A DNA stretch of 64,000 nucleotides from positions 51,154,970 through 51,218,969 of the forward strand of contig NC_052505.1 in the NCBI RefSeq assembly GCF_014356525.2, in the 5' to 3' direction. The notes under the pieces are model-generated. The model saw only the letters and a program-made list of their open reading frames with translations. It was not told the origin of the DNA and did not search any database. The translations under genes and the position numbers were made by a program. Origin of the DNA: Nilaparvata lugens. Taxonomy: Eukaryota > Arthropoda > Insecta > Hemiptera > Delphacidae. Positions 50,878 to 61,236 of the stretch are shown here, piece by piece; position 1 is the stretch's first letter; every line of letters begins with the position of its first letter.

Positions 50878-50919
50878 TATATAAGGTGTGCATTCTGCTC
50901 AATTTAGTTCATTATCAGT
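50878..50919 (+). promoter_or_regulatory. TATA and TCAGT initiator for the gene at 50940
   Basis: TATATAAGG at 50878 and TCAGT at 50915-50919, about 39 bp apart (slightly long), followed by the ATG at 50940. Confidence 0.5.
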
Positions 50920-50939
50920 TTCACCTTTGAACAGACAAC

Positions 50940-51947
50940 ATGTCCTATTCTTTGTGTTCTGATATTTTGGACAAGCCACAAACTCGCTCTATTGGTATTC
51001 AGTGCGATCTTGATAGTTTCTATTATGAAGCATGGTGCAGTACACCGAAGCCGCTGGAGGTGGAGGAGGAGGGGAAACGAGAAGAGAAAGACGAAGGATT
51101 CGAGGGTACACCGGAGCCGCTGCAGGTGGAGGAGGAGAAACGAGAAGGATTCGAGGAGTCCGCCCCCGCCACTGAGGAGAAAGACAAAGCCCGCGAGGTC
51201 GTCGAAGAGAAAGAAGTGGACAAGGAAGCGAGTGCGAAAATTGCTACGGTCGATCTTCACTGGTTTAAACAAGATTGTAATCAAATTATTGTGAAAGAAC
51301 TTGCCATAATTGATCAGTTTAATAATTATATTGTGTTCCATTTCAAATCACCATTTGCAAAGACAGAATTGAGTGCAAAATTGTATAACGATGTAACATG
51401 GTTAGAACGTCACTATCATAAAATAAAATGGGAAGATGGAGATTTAGAATACAGTGAGTCATTAATACGTGATTACCTTGCAGCTTATGAGAAAATTTTC
51501 ACAAAAGGAACTGAGAAAGCAAAGTTTTTAAGAAGATTGCATAGCAACGTTCAATGTATACCAGAGGATTTTCCAAAACCTGATTTCAGCTTTTTCACTA
51601 GTTCATGGTGTTATGCTGCGTGCAACATTCATAAAAATAAACCACATTCTCGCTGTGCTTTATTCTCTGCCCAACATTATAATTCTTTGTTGTTTAAAAA
51701 TATGTATCAAACAAATAATTTCTTGTGCGAAAACAATCGAATGCAAAGTATGAAAATGGCTCCGATGTACACGAATTCACAGAAAAGAAACTTTGCTCGT
51801 TATGGATTCTTCTACAACGGAAAGGATCTACAATGTGTTTATTGCCTGCATGCATTGAGACTGCATAAAGCGCGTACATGTTGTCTATCGTCAATTAATG
51901 AAGAAAGACCGCTTAATTACTCTATAATAGTTCCTGCATATACTTAG
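50940..51947 (+). CDS. RNase H-fold-like protein with C-terminal BIR-like half domain (335 aa)
   Basis: After an acidic Glu-rich linker (about residues 35-100, containing an imperfect PLEVEEE/PLQVEEE repeat) comes a domain (about 105-255) with a VDLHWFKQDCNQIIVKELAI block, an ITxGTEKAKFLRRL-like block and Cys/His residues. I recognise this as a protein common in insect mobile elements and endogenous viruses; the KELA and GxEK blocks suggest a nuclease-like RNase H fold, not proven. The C-terminus (about 275-310) repeats the FARYGFF...LQCVYC motif of 44171-44479. It lies downstream of the capsid genes with its own TATA. Confidence 0.6.
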   Translation: MSYSLCSDILDKPQTRSIGIQCDLDSFYYEAWCSTPKPLEVEEEGKREEKDEGFEGTPEPLQVEEEKREGFEESAPATEEKDKAREVVEEKEVDKEASAKIATVDLHWFKQDCNQIIVKELAIIDQFNNYIVFHFKSPFAKTELSAKLYNDVTWLERHYHKIKWEDGDLEYSESLIRDYLAAYEKIFTKGTEKAKFLRRLHSNVQCIPEDFPKPDFSFFTSSWCYAACNIHKNKPHSRCALFSAQHYNSLLFKNMYQTNNFLCENNRMQSMKMAPMYTNSQKRNFARYGFFYNGKDLQCVYCLHALRLHKARTCCLSSINEERPLNYSIIVPAYT

Positions 51948-51969
51948 TTTTCTTCATTCGCTCAACAAC

Positions 51970-52245
51970 ATGGATCCGAGAAAGTGGTTGGCTGCTGACA
52001 ACGAATTGGAAGTGAGGTTAAAAAACTGTATTGATTGGTACGATGAGTGTGAAAGTGCAATTAGGAAATCAACTCCTGAAAATTATAGTTTGGCGAAGCA
52101 ATTGAAAGACATTTTTCTAAGCACGGTTAATTTAAATGATATAAGAGACTATCTATGTTATTATCGTCCTCATAATTTGTGTATAGATAAGCTAATTAGA
52201 ATTGAAGATGAAATTATGAATAGTTGTGTCGAAATGTGTAAATAA
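51970..52245 (+). CDS. Small Polinton protein (91 aa), unknown
   Basis: Starts 23 bp after the previous stop. Helical, Leu/Asp/Glu-rich with six Cys. Not recognised. Compact spacing and an intact frame favour a real gene. Confidence 0.55.
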   Translation: MDPRKWLAADNELEVRLKNCIDWYDECESAIRKSTPENYSLAKQLKDIFLSTVNLNDIRDYLCYYRPHNLCIDKLIRIEDEIMNSCVEMCK

Positions 52246-52434
52246 ACGTTTTCTGCCTTCAAATGATTTTTCATTCCAATATCCCATTCACGTTTTTTAG
52301 TTTAGTTGCTGCTTAGAGCTAGACCAGACAACACGTGTGGGGTGATCTTTTTTATACAGACACGAGTCGTCTCGTGCATCTCATCAATTTAGAAAGAGAG
52401 ATATATCATTCGAGACACATCAAACATCTGCGAG

Positions 52435-52749
52435 ATGCAGTGTTATGGTTTTTCAAAATTCAAAAAATTAACTCGTCTCTTGATGTCAATTCCATTTAAT
52501 GAATTTGATTCAATTGCAAAGAATATTAAATTTTCAACAGGATGTCAAGATGTTGATTTACCGTTAACAAAAACAGAAAATGTACACTTTTCAATTCTAT
52601 CTGAGATTTTCGAACTGCTCAATATTCTAGACAGTGGACATCTACATTATGATTGTACAAATGATTTGTCATTATCTGTTGTTAAAAATTCCGATGAACT
52701 TTGGAAATGCTTGTACGATATTGCAGATAAAAAATGTAAAAGAACTTAG
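52435..52749 (+). CDS. Small Polinton protein (104 aa), unknown
   Basis: Last gene before the right TIR. Helical with several Cys, no membrane segment, not recognised. A TTTTATACAG element near 52350 could be its TATA box. Intact frame. Confidence 0.5.
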   Translation: MQCYGFSKFKKLTRLLMSIPFNEFDSIAKNIKFSTGCQDVDLPLTKTENVHFSILSEIFELLNILDSGHLHYDCTNDLSLSVVKNSDELWKCLYDIADKKCKRT

Positions 52750-52933
52750 ATCATTGTAGAGATTTATAGCATTAGATGCGAGAGAATTTCTCAATTCAAT
52801 TAGATGTAGAGAGAGAGAGAGAGAGAGTCATTGACCTCACTCTGGATTTGCTAGTATAGAGTAATATGGATTCACTTTAATCTGTCACCAAGGGAATTTT
52901 TCCCCCTCATCTATACTGGGAGAGAATTTCTCA

Positions 52934-53795
52934 ATTGATCCTTATCTCCTTTACTCGCCTTTTGTAATAAAGAAGGGTGCGGGAAAGAGATGCCACGAGT
53001 AAAAGAAGGATATCTCTCTCTCTTGAGCCCGTCATCGTAGTATATCATTAGAGCGAAATGGATTCACTTCAATCTGTCAGTATAGCATTAGATGTAGAAA
53101 TATGAATTCACTTCAATCTGACACCAAAGGAATTTCTCTAAGTGAGTCTGGCATCATAGTATAGCATTAGAGCGAAATGGATTCACTTCAATCTGTCAGT
53201 ATAGCATTAGATGTAGAAATATGAATTCACTTCAATCTGTCAGTATAGCATTAGATGTAGAAATATGGATTCACTTTAATTTGACAGTAGAGAGAGGGAA
53301 TTTTTCCTCCTAAAAAGGGAAATTTTTTTTTCCCTCACCTGGGCAAGGAGAGAGAGAGAGAAAGATATCTCTCTCTTTTTTCATCCCCCTCACCTCCACT
53401 GGGTAGGGGGAAGGGGAAATCTATTTTTAGAAAGAGAGAGAAAGATATCTCTCTCTCTCTTTTCATCCCCCTCACCACCACTGAGCAAGGGGAAGGGGAA
53501 ATCTATTTTTAGAAAGAGAGAGAGAGAAAGATATATCTCTCTCTTTTCATCCCCCTCACCTCCACTGGGCAAGGGGAAGGGGAAATCTATTTTTAGAAAG
53601 AGAGAGAGAGAAAGATATATCTCTCTCTTTTCATCCCCCTCACCTCCACTGTGCAGGGTGAAGGGGAAATCTATTTTTAGAACACCCCCCCACCCTACAG
53701 GCGGGGGGAAGGGGAGGAGGGATGGACGAGGGGGGAGAGGGGGGAGGGGGTTTTGGAGCAAAAAAGTGGCCTCATCCCCACAATCTTCCTCTACT
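52934..53795 (-). repeat. Right terminal inverted repeat of the Polinton
   Basis: Inverse of 34021-34857 with small differences. It contains at least six copies of an about 42-bp unit (AGTATAGCATTAGATGTAGA followed by AATATGAATTCACTTCAATC), (GA)n tracts and four copies of the GGGGAAATCTATTTTTAG unit, and ends CAATCTTCCTCTACT before the TGTGTA duplication. Confidence 0.9.
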
Positions 53796-53829
53796 TGTGT
53801 AACGTCCTTTTTGGGGTTACATGTGCCCA

Positions 53830-53864
53830 GCTGGCAGTCTGTTGGTAGAGCATGAGATATTTGA
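53830..53864 (+). other. tRNA-Lys-like 5' half fragment
   Basis: CCCAGCTGGCAGTC then TGTTGGTAGAGCATGAGAT resembles the acceptor, D-arm and anticodon-arm start of tRNA-Lys. The anticodon loop and 3' half are not recognisable, so this is a relic or a SINE head rather than a gene. Confidence 0.35.
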
Positions 53865-56800
53865 ATATTTTTGATATCTTGACACCTGCTGAAATAAAAA
53901 TACCATACAATTCTTACCAGCTCTTCAATGAGCTTATACCAAATTCTGCTATAAATCGCTGCAAACTGCTGCTGCTTTATCAGTCGGCAATCTTTACTGC
54001 TGAATTGACTGGTTCCGCAATCATATAATATTATGTTGAAGATACTGTAATACTGCTTCGACTTAATACTATGACCTTGTATTTCAATTAATTTAATTTC
54101 ACTGAATGGGTTGAACCATTTAAATAGATCTTGAGAACGTATTATTTCTAAAGATTAAATGATCGGTACTGTATATCGCTGATTTATCCAACTTATTCAA
54201 TGAAGAATATAGTTGGTTAATACTTCTATTAACGTGTCAATCAATAATAATAAATAAAAATACTAGTACAAGATTGGTCATGCATGTAGACAGGATTAAA
54301 AATGAAAAGAACACCTTTCAATCAATAAATATATATAATTACAATGAAATCAACGAGCAAAAAATAATATATGAAACAATAAAATAAAATATGATGAGAA
54401 AATATACAAGAAAAATATCACAGATCGCTCAATTAAAACTCTTGTTCTGCTTAATAGCATCAATTAATAACTTTCATTATTTTTGTATCGGCATATATTT
54501 ACAGATTCCTATAGATCAATTATTTGACTCGCCTCTGCTTATCAAATTGAAATTTTATACTTCAATATTCCAATAATATTTAATACTTTGAATATAAAAT
54601 CTCAAGGTATAGGTTCAGCCGTCAGTGGAAGTTAGATAAATAATTTATCTTGTGAACTTGAGCTTCTATAATTTTTATTATGCTAATAATACTGATCTTT
54701 AAATGCATTAACTGAGAATATTTAATAATTTCTAATAGTGATATATAATTTAACATTTGATTCTCATATATATATTTTTAAAATATGACTCTTCCCTTAT
54801 TAATATTACTTGTGCAATTAAGTCTAAATCAAGCTTGATTTTTAAGTAATACCTTCAACAAGCTAGCTTTATGAAATTTCTATTCATTCTTGAATTCATT
54901 CAGCACTGAGGATCTCACAATAAATTATATTTCAATAACTCACTTGCAAAGATTTTTCACAAATTTTAAAGATGTAGCATGGTTTTCGCCTCGTGTGTCC
55001 TGTGCTCTTCTGGTGGGCTGCTGTCGTCTCCAATGGGGATATTTAAATTAATAACTCATGTCATACTGCGACTTCACTGAGTTAGGGTTATTACTTATTA
55101 AAAGTCTTTGATACTTAAACTTTGGCAATAAATACAAATTCAATTTTTATTAGTGTAACAATATTCATTGTTCCAATTGTGAATGATGAGGATTATGCGA
55201 ATTATCATGAGAAGTCAGTCTGTTATAACAATTTGTTTCACTGCTTTGCTTTTCTGCATTGTGTAGTGTCAACTCTGTAAGTGTGTGCATCGAAGTCACA
55301 CTACTAAGAAAATCAACGATTTCCTGGAGCATCAGCTTAGTTCATGACCTTAGACTATAAAAAGGCAAGGAATTTGTGTCCAATTAATTATCAATCATGC
55401 CTTATTTGGCTAGGAGTTTGGAAAATAGCTGTCGCTTGGTGGAAGAATGTATCTTAAATTATAGTTGTACCATTCCATTCTATTTGTGGAAATTGTGATG
55501 AATATTTTCAATAAAATGGTAACTGCCAATCACAGTTAATGTTGGTTAGGTTCCTATCTAGTATGGACGATCACACAGCTCCTAGACCAGGCAAGCGTAC
55601 CGTGGGCTTCATTCAGCATCTGTCCATTGCTGGTAGCAGAACTCAATAATGTAGTCTCAGTATTTTGTGTTAACATTGCTTTTATGGCAGCTTTAGGCTT
55701 GTTAGTATTTGGCTGTGGAACCATCTGTTCCAATAGCATGTTTTGATTTTTTCCGCCTTAGTAAATGCTTTAATTAAGAAGAGAGGATATCAAATTTGTC
55801 ACCTTACAATGGAAATTGTCCTCCTATAACCGCTACTAAAGGTATGATATAGATTATAATATAATTAAGGAAATTATTATTGATGAAAACTTCCATCGAA
55901 GTATTAAAGTTATTGTGATAGATACATTTAAGTATAAGTGTATTGTGATAGATTTATTGAGTATAGTCCATTTTGATTCTGATTTTGATTTGAATGGAAG
56001 ATGGTAATGGTATGATGGAAGGAAATGAAAGGTACATGCTCTAGTAGAAATCTAGAGTACTTATTAGTGGGAATTGAGATATTTTTTATTTTAAATTATT
56101 TTTGAAGAGGAAGCTATTAACCTAAATTTAAATGACAGTATTTTGTGTTATAGATTTTATTTGTTCTGCAGATTCTAATGAGAAGCTTTCTTGATTCTTT
56201 AGGAAAAACCTATCATGTAATTTATTTTTTTTAATTACACTCTATATGTAAATTATGTGAGAGATTAGAGTGAACAAACTAACAATAATACTGGAAAGAC
56301 CTTATTATGAAGTAATTCAATCAACTAGTGAATCATGTATTATGGAATACTATGTACCCATCTCTTTGTATAAATGGCATGACCCTGATTACAAATAAAT
56401 TCTTTTCTATTAAATCAAGATATTGAAGTAGGTAATGTCTATTTGTGTTTTAAAGTAATGAGTATTAATTTGAGTTTTATATAAAAAAACCAAATAAGGT
56501 TGATTTTATCATATAACTGAAGTTAAGTTAATTTGTTTTATCCTAGTTTATTTTTTATTCCAACAGTGGCCAATTTACGAGACAATCAATGTACGGGTTC
56601 ATCAATGTTCGGGTCCATGAATGTCTCGTGAAGTGTGTCTTTGAGCCGCTGAGATGCCTCTAAATCAATAGCAGACCAGGAAGCTTGGGGTCTGCTGTCT
56701 CCTGGCCCATTTGGACCTGTAGAGCTTAATCACCGAGCCTAGATTCAAATTGAAGAAACAGCTTTGAGGTAACAACTTTTTCCAAACTAAACAAACGTCC

Positions 56801-57495
56801 CATGAACTCCGGATGTGACAGAATGGGTTTTAGTGACTATAGACTTTTGAAAAGGGAGGGGTGTAAAACATAAACCATTCAATCAATTAAGACATGCTGA
56901 ATTAGACTCTTTTCTTGTTAAATCGTAACTTTGGAATTTAGGGCTTTAGAATTAATAGATAACAAATTCTTATTTCATTTGAATAGTAGATTTTCGGTTG
57001 TATCTTTACATTGAAATGTGAGGTCATATTTTCTCTGTAAGGATCCAGCTGGGAATTTCAGTTTTCTTTAAATTTATATTCTATAATCTATTAAACTACT
57101 AAGAGTTGAATTAGCCTATGAAATTTTTGAAGGTTCATAAATATTTTGTAAATTATATTTTCATCTTGAAGTTGTGAAGAATCTAAACTTCAAAAGGACC
57201 CTAACCTTTTTACTAAATTTGTTTACATATTTATGAATGTGACATATTTTTTGAATAGTTTTCCAAGGTAGAATTCCGTGATGTGATTTTTTAGGAATAT
57301 TTTGTCTTTTCTGCTTTCATAATAATTATAGAGATACAGAATATATATTATTAACATTTGATAGAATTTTGATAGTGTTTTAAAAGTTTCCAAGTGTGTT
57401 CTAAATGTTCTGCGAGTTTTCTGAATTTTATGCTGATCTTTCTTTTAAAATATTTATTGTTATTTATGATTAACTTCTGAGAAATATCTATGATA
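53865..57495. other. AT-rich flanking DNA
   Basis: No recognised gene other than the weak exon candidate at 55601-55756. A purine/pyrimidine composition typical of intergenic or intronic insect DNA; nothing repetitive stands out by eye. Confidence 0.5.
55601..55756 (-). CDS. Weak candidate host exon (about 52 codons)
   Basis: Minus-strand open segment between an acceptor-like TTTACTAAG (55757 and up) and a donor-like GTACGC (55600 and down). The peptide has unbiased composition (Thr/Gln/Ser-rich, with many Met). No family recognised. It could belong to the same leftward gene as 32869-33021, with the Polinton in an intron, but both are unproven. Confidence 0.2.
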
Positions 57496-57506
57496 ACTTT
57501 CAATTC

Positions 57507-58423
57507 AATTCAGGTAAGGATCGACTAGACGAAATGATTATAAATCAAGGAGTTAGACAAGGGTGCAGCTCATCACCCACTTTATTCAATATTTATGTGG
57601 ACCACATTTTCAGAAAATGGAAACAAATGACGAGTACCTGAATGCATTATTGTTTGCTGATGACTTGTGGATTATTCAAGACAATGAAAATGACCTCCAA
57701 AAATCAGTTTATGTTCTTAACGAAATTTGTAAAGAGTAGGTACAATTTTAAAATATCAATAGACAAGACAAAAATTATGACTTTCACAGGTAAACATCCA
57801 ACCCGGTCAAAAATTGTGATTGACAATAAAGTTCTAGAACAAGTGTCGAAGTATACATATTTAGGATGTGACATCAGTTATAGTGAAGATTTGGATATTG
57901 AGAAAAAGATTGGAAAATTTCAAGTGGTATGTGGCAATATTAGCAGAGCCTTGGGGAAGCATGGAGAGAAACTATAATGAAATTTTATAGAATAATGGCT
58001 GCTCCAGTCCTCCTCTACGGAAGTGAGTCGTGGGTTACAACTAAACCCCTAGAGAGTAGAGTGCAGGCGGCGGAGATGCGATTCCTCCAGAGAACCAAGG
58101 GCTGTGATAGAAGGGACCACATCAGAAACGATGATATCCGAGCAGAGCTAGGAATTTACAGTTTGTTGGAAAAAGTCACACAATACCGGAAGTAGTGGAA
58201 AGACAATGTGGAAAGAATGCCGTCAGAAAGGCTTCCACTACTGATATTGAATTATAAACCGGCAGGGAAAAGATCTATTGGTAGGCCACGGAAGAAATGG
58301 CAATAAATACACTACTTGTATATATTATAGCGTAATTTTGTAATTGAAATATAGATATTAATAAGCTGTTTGTAAGTCGGAACAGGCATTAACCTAATCC
58401 TTGTATGTAAGATAATGATGATG
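57507..58423 (+). pseudogene. 5'-truncated RTE-like non-LTR retrotransposon
   Basis: Flanked by an 11-bp target duplication ACTTTCAATTC (57496-57506 and 58424-58434). It encodes the 3' end of a reverse transcriptase: GVRQGCS-S-PTLFN near 57540, FADD near 57655, KYTYLGCDI, then LLYGSESWVTT and EMRFLQR. It is broken by frameshifts near 57730 and 57975. The 3' end is a short TGATGATG-type tail, usual for RTE-like elements. It is dead on arrival, as is typical for target-primed insertion. Confidence 0.88.
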
Positions 58424-58434
58424 ACTTTCAATTC

Positions 58435-59201
58435 TTCTTTCTGAAGTTAGAGTCCTTTAAGCTTCTCTTGATTCAATCTAAGATGTTTTCAATGTAAAGC
58501 AGACAGAGTAGGATACTATCGAATTAGCTATATCGGAGATAACTTTCTAAATTTAATGATTCTATTTTCGGTTTTCATGATGTAACTTCATTTTGTTTTA
58601 TTAACTGTTGAATTTAACTGTAAGAGGTGAAATATATTTGATATCTTCTCTCTATTTCGTTGTCTCTCTTGTCATTTCTGGATTCCCGTTCTCTAGCACT
58701 AGGTATGTTTATCAAGCATCCCTTTTATTAAGTTATATTGTGTGAGCTTCTGATTTCTAAATTCAAAATTAACATTCTAAATTCATAGCACGGCACATAA
58801 GGGATTCAGTCTATTGTTCTCGTGATGGCTGGCGTATTGGTCGGTCTCTGGCAAGCAAGTGGCCAGTTGGTCTTCCCCCATTCTCTCTTGACGATACTTC
58901 CAAATCTAAATTTGCATAGAATTTAAATATCTCTTCCCATTGGTGGATTTCAAATAAACTGCGATGATGCAATTTAATACTGTCAAATAGTCCATATTTC
59001 TATCTTAAAATTGAATATTTTTATCCTTAACTCTTATTTTATTTCAATTACATTGTTCCATTTATTTCACAATTACATTTTTTTATAATTATAATAAAGA
59101 CCACGTGGAGATTTTGAATCAAATACCTTTTAGCACCAAGCGAATATTGTGCTCTGATTGGTGAACAGTCAGATTCGGCTGGAGTGTACAGAATGTATGG
59201 A
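58435..59201. other. AT-rich DNA without recognisable feature
   Basis: I see nothing supportable between the RTE fragment and the next LTR. Confidence 0.5.
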
Positions 59202-59420
59202 AGTTATATAGCTAATTACTTATATAGTCAGCACTCCTCATTCCATTATTGTTGATATAGCATAGTTGTAGTGGAAGGTAACATTGTATTTAGTAGTCAG
59301 TTCCAAGCTAGCGGACATAGCGAACGGAGCTCTATCGCGAGATATAAAATTATTGTAATATAAGGTTAACAAATAAATTCATTTTTTAAAAAGACTATTT
59401 GATTAATCACAATCTTAACT
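59202..59420 (+). repeat. 5' LTR of a second Ty3/gypsy element
   Basis: Begins AGTTA and ends TAACT, a perfect 5-bp inverted terminus of the gypsy/17.6 type, and is followed at once by the primer site. A TATATAG lies at about 59222 and an AATAAA at about 59371. The 3' LTR is outside the window, so the left boundary is inferred from the terminal motif; 219 bp is short for the group. Confidence 0.5.
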
Positions 59421-59437
59421 GGCGCAGTCGGTAGGAC
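59420..59437 (+). promoter_or_regulatory. Primer binding site TGGCGCAGTCGGTAGGAC
   Basis: Exact match in style to the tRNA-Ser type site of 17.6/297-like Ty3/gypsy elements, starting at the last base of the LTR. Confidence 0.88.
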
Positions 59438-60087
59438 ACTTCAAAAACGAGAATTTGGTTTTTCGGTTTTAACCGTTAATGAAGTGTTCATGAACTTACG
59501 AAAAAGTTGTATCAGTCACCTAACATCGGGACTTAAATAAGTGAACAATCATCAAAATAACTTTGTATCAATTTGAATAAGTTGGTGAACTATTATATTA
59601 TTAAATTCGTGAGTGTTATTTGCAAAATTATATTTCTATTCAGTCACCTAATATCGGGACAAGTGTGAAAAATAATAAAATTAGTAAACAGTATAGTAAA
59701 GTGTTAACAACAATACCATATTTCATCTAAGTGAATCAAGAAAAAGCAACAGACTTTCAATATCAAGACAACCAAGGACCTCCATCATCTAAAGACTACA
59801 ACGAACTTCAACTTCTAAGGACTACCACGGACTTCAACTTCTAAGGACTACAATGGACATCAACTTCTAAGGACTACTACGGACTTCAACTTCTAAGAAC
59901 TTCCACCTCTGGAGAATATCCTACACGTGCGACAGAACCCTAGACTGTGACAAGATGAACTCGATTATAGTATTGTGAGTAACAAAACATTTTTGTTTTA
60001 TCATTTTATTAAAAACTTGGACAATATTAATTTTACTTATTATTTTCGTATTTCTTTTTCTTGTAATTTTATCTATAACCAAGAGCC
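59438..60087 (+). other. Retrotransposon leader with 26-bp repeats
   Basis: Untranslated leader. CAGTCACCTAA-ATCGGGAC occurs twice (about 59513 and 59640), and a 26-bp unit (AACTTCTAAGGACTAC then an ACGGACTTC-like half) repeats four times at 59810, 59836, 59862 and 59888. A GTGAGTAAC donor-like site at about 59970 could serve a spliced RNA. Confidence 0.7.
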
Positions 60088-61236
60088 ATGAATTCCAACA
60101 ATGATAAAGCAACCAATCCCCAAACTGTACCTACCCTTAAGAAAGAATTCTTGGACATGATCCCTGATTATTCAGGAGAGCCTACTATGCTAAATCGTTT
60201 TATTTCAATTTGTGACAAACTTGTAGCAAAATTTTACGTAACTGCCAATCCAGATGATTTCCAAAACGAATACTTGTATTCTACTATTCTTGCCCGTATT
60301 AAAAGCCCTGCTCTTGACATTGTTACTAGTTCTAACACTTATGCATGGCCTGACGTAAGAAAAGTTTTGACCAATAGTTACATGGACAAGAGAAATTGCT
60401 TTACTCTCAATCTTGAAATGGCTGAACTAAAACAAGAATCAGGTGAATCACCCTTTTCATTCTATGAACGAATCCAAAAACTTCTGAATTTACAGATCTC
60501 GTATTTCCGAAACAAACAACCTACAATATCAGAAGTCATGTGTCAGTATGTAAATGGATTAGCACTTAGAGTATTGCTAAGAGGATTAAGAGAGCCTCTC
60601 GGGTCTCTCATGAGAACCAAAAATCCCAGTTCGTTGGACAGTGCTCTAAACATGCTATCCAACGACTTCCAGTTCAAATTTGGTTTCTTTCAAGACCACT
60701 CTAATTTGAAAAAGCCTAACACTCAAATCCAACACAAAAGTAATCCCAGCTATCAAATGCAAAACTATCCTCAGAGACAACAGTTCTATCACACTCAAAA
60801 TCAGAAAGGTCAATTCTTCCAAAACAAAAATCAACACTTCCAAAATCAACACATGAACAGACCTCAACAACATTTTCAAAACAATCAACCCAAACCGCAG
60901 TATTTCAACACAAATCAGCCAAGAGCTCAAAATCCAAACTACAACCAACCAAGACCCCAAAATTCGTATCAACCAACGCCAATGAGCATTTCCTCAATCA
61001 ACAATCGTCCCCAAAAAAGACCAAGACTGTTTCAAATGACAGGTCGACCAATTGACGAAATGCAAAATGATGAGTTTGATAATAATTTCGGAGAAAACGC
61101 TCAGAAAGAATTATCAGACGAATTCAAACAGCTCTCCGTTGAAAACGAAAATGAAACGTATTTCCAGCCAGCCGAACAAACCGAATCAGAGTGTTTTTTA
61201 GAGGATACGAGCCTCGAAAGAAATTTTCAATTATGA
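60088..61236 (+). CDS. Gag of the second Ty3/gypsy element (382 aa)
   Basis: Helical capsid-like N-terminal two thirds followed by a Gln/Asn/Pro-rich tail (about residues 210-310) without a CCHC knuckle, as in 17.6/297-like Gag. It starts with the ATG after the leader and ends at 61236, overlapping the pol frame in the -1 register by ATGA. Intact. Forms the particle that packages element RNA. Confidence 0.85.
   Translation: MNSNNDKATNPQTVPTLKKEFLDMIPDYSGEPTMLNRFISICDKLVAKFYVTANPDDFQNEYLYSTILARIKSPALDIVTSSNTYAWPDVRKVLTNSYMDKRNCFTLNLEMAELKQESGESPFSFYERIQKLLNLQISYFRNKQPTISEVMCQYVNGLALRVLLRGLREPLGSLMRTKNPSSLDSALNMLSNDFQFKFGFFQDHSNLKKPNTQIQHKSNPSYQMQNYPQRQQFYHTQNQKGQFFQNKNQHFQNQHMNRPQQHFQNNQPKPQYFNTNQPRAQNPNYNQPRPQNSYQPTPMSISSINNRPQKRPRLFQMTGRPIDEMQNDEFDNNFGENAQKELSDEFKQLSVENENETYFQPAEQTESECFLEDTSLERNFQL

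Larger units (their letters stand above)
34021..53795. mobile_element. Complete Polinton/Maverick-like integrated virus, 19.8 kb, without PolB
   Basis: Termini AGTAGAGGAAGATTG and its inverse CAATCTTCCTCTACT, long terminal inverted repeats, and a perfect 6-bp duplication TGTGTA (34015-34020 and 53796-53801) mark a whole insertion. AG...CT ends and 6-bp duplications are hallmarks of Polintons. Gene content supports this: chromodomain integrase, A32/FtsK-type packaging ATPase, adenovirus-type protease, and penton-like and double-jelly-roll capsid proteins. Genes form two divergent blocks meeting at about 41.5 kb. All frames are open. The family's protein-primed DNA polymerase B (about 1000 aa or more) is missing; no frame in the element other than the 790-aa protein exceeds 420 aa. 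Confidence 0.95.

Noticed and set aside
34021..53795. A hidden or split PolB gene
   Set aside because: I looked through the larger frames on both strands for DxxSLYP, DTD and exonuclease motifs and found none; no decayed polymerase fragments are visible either.
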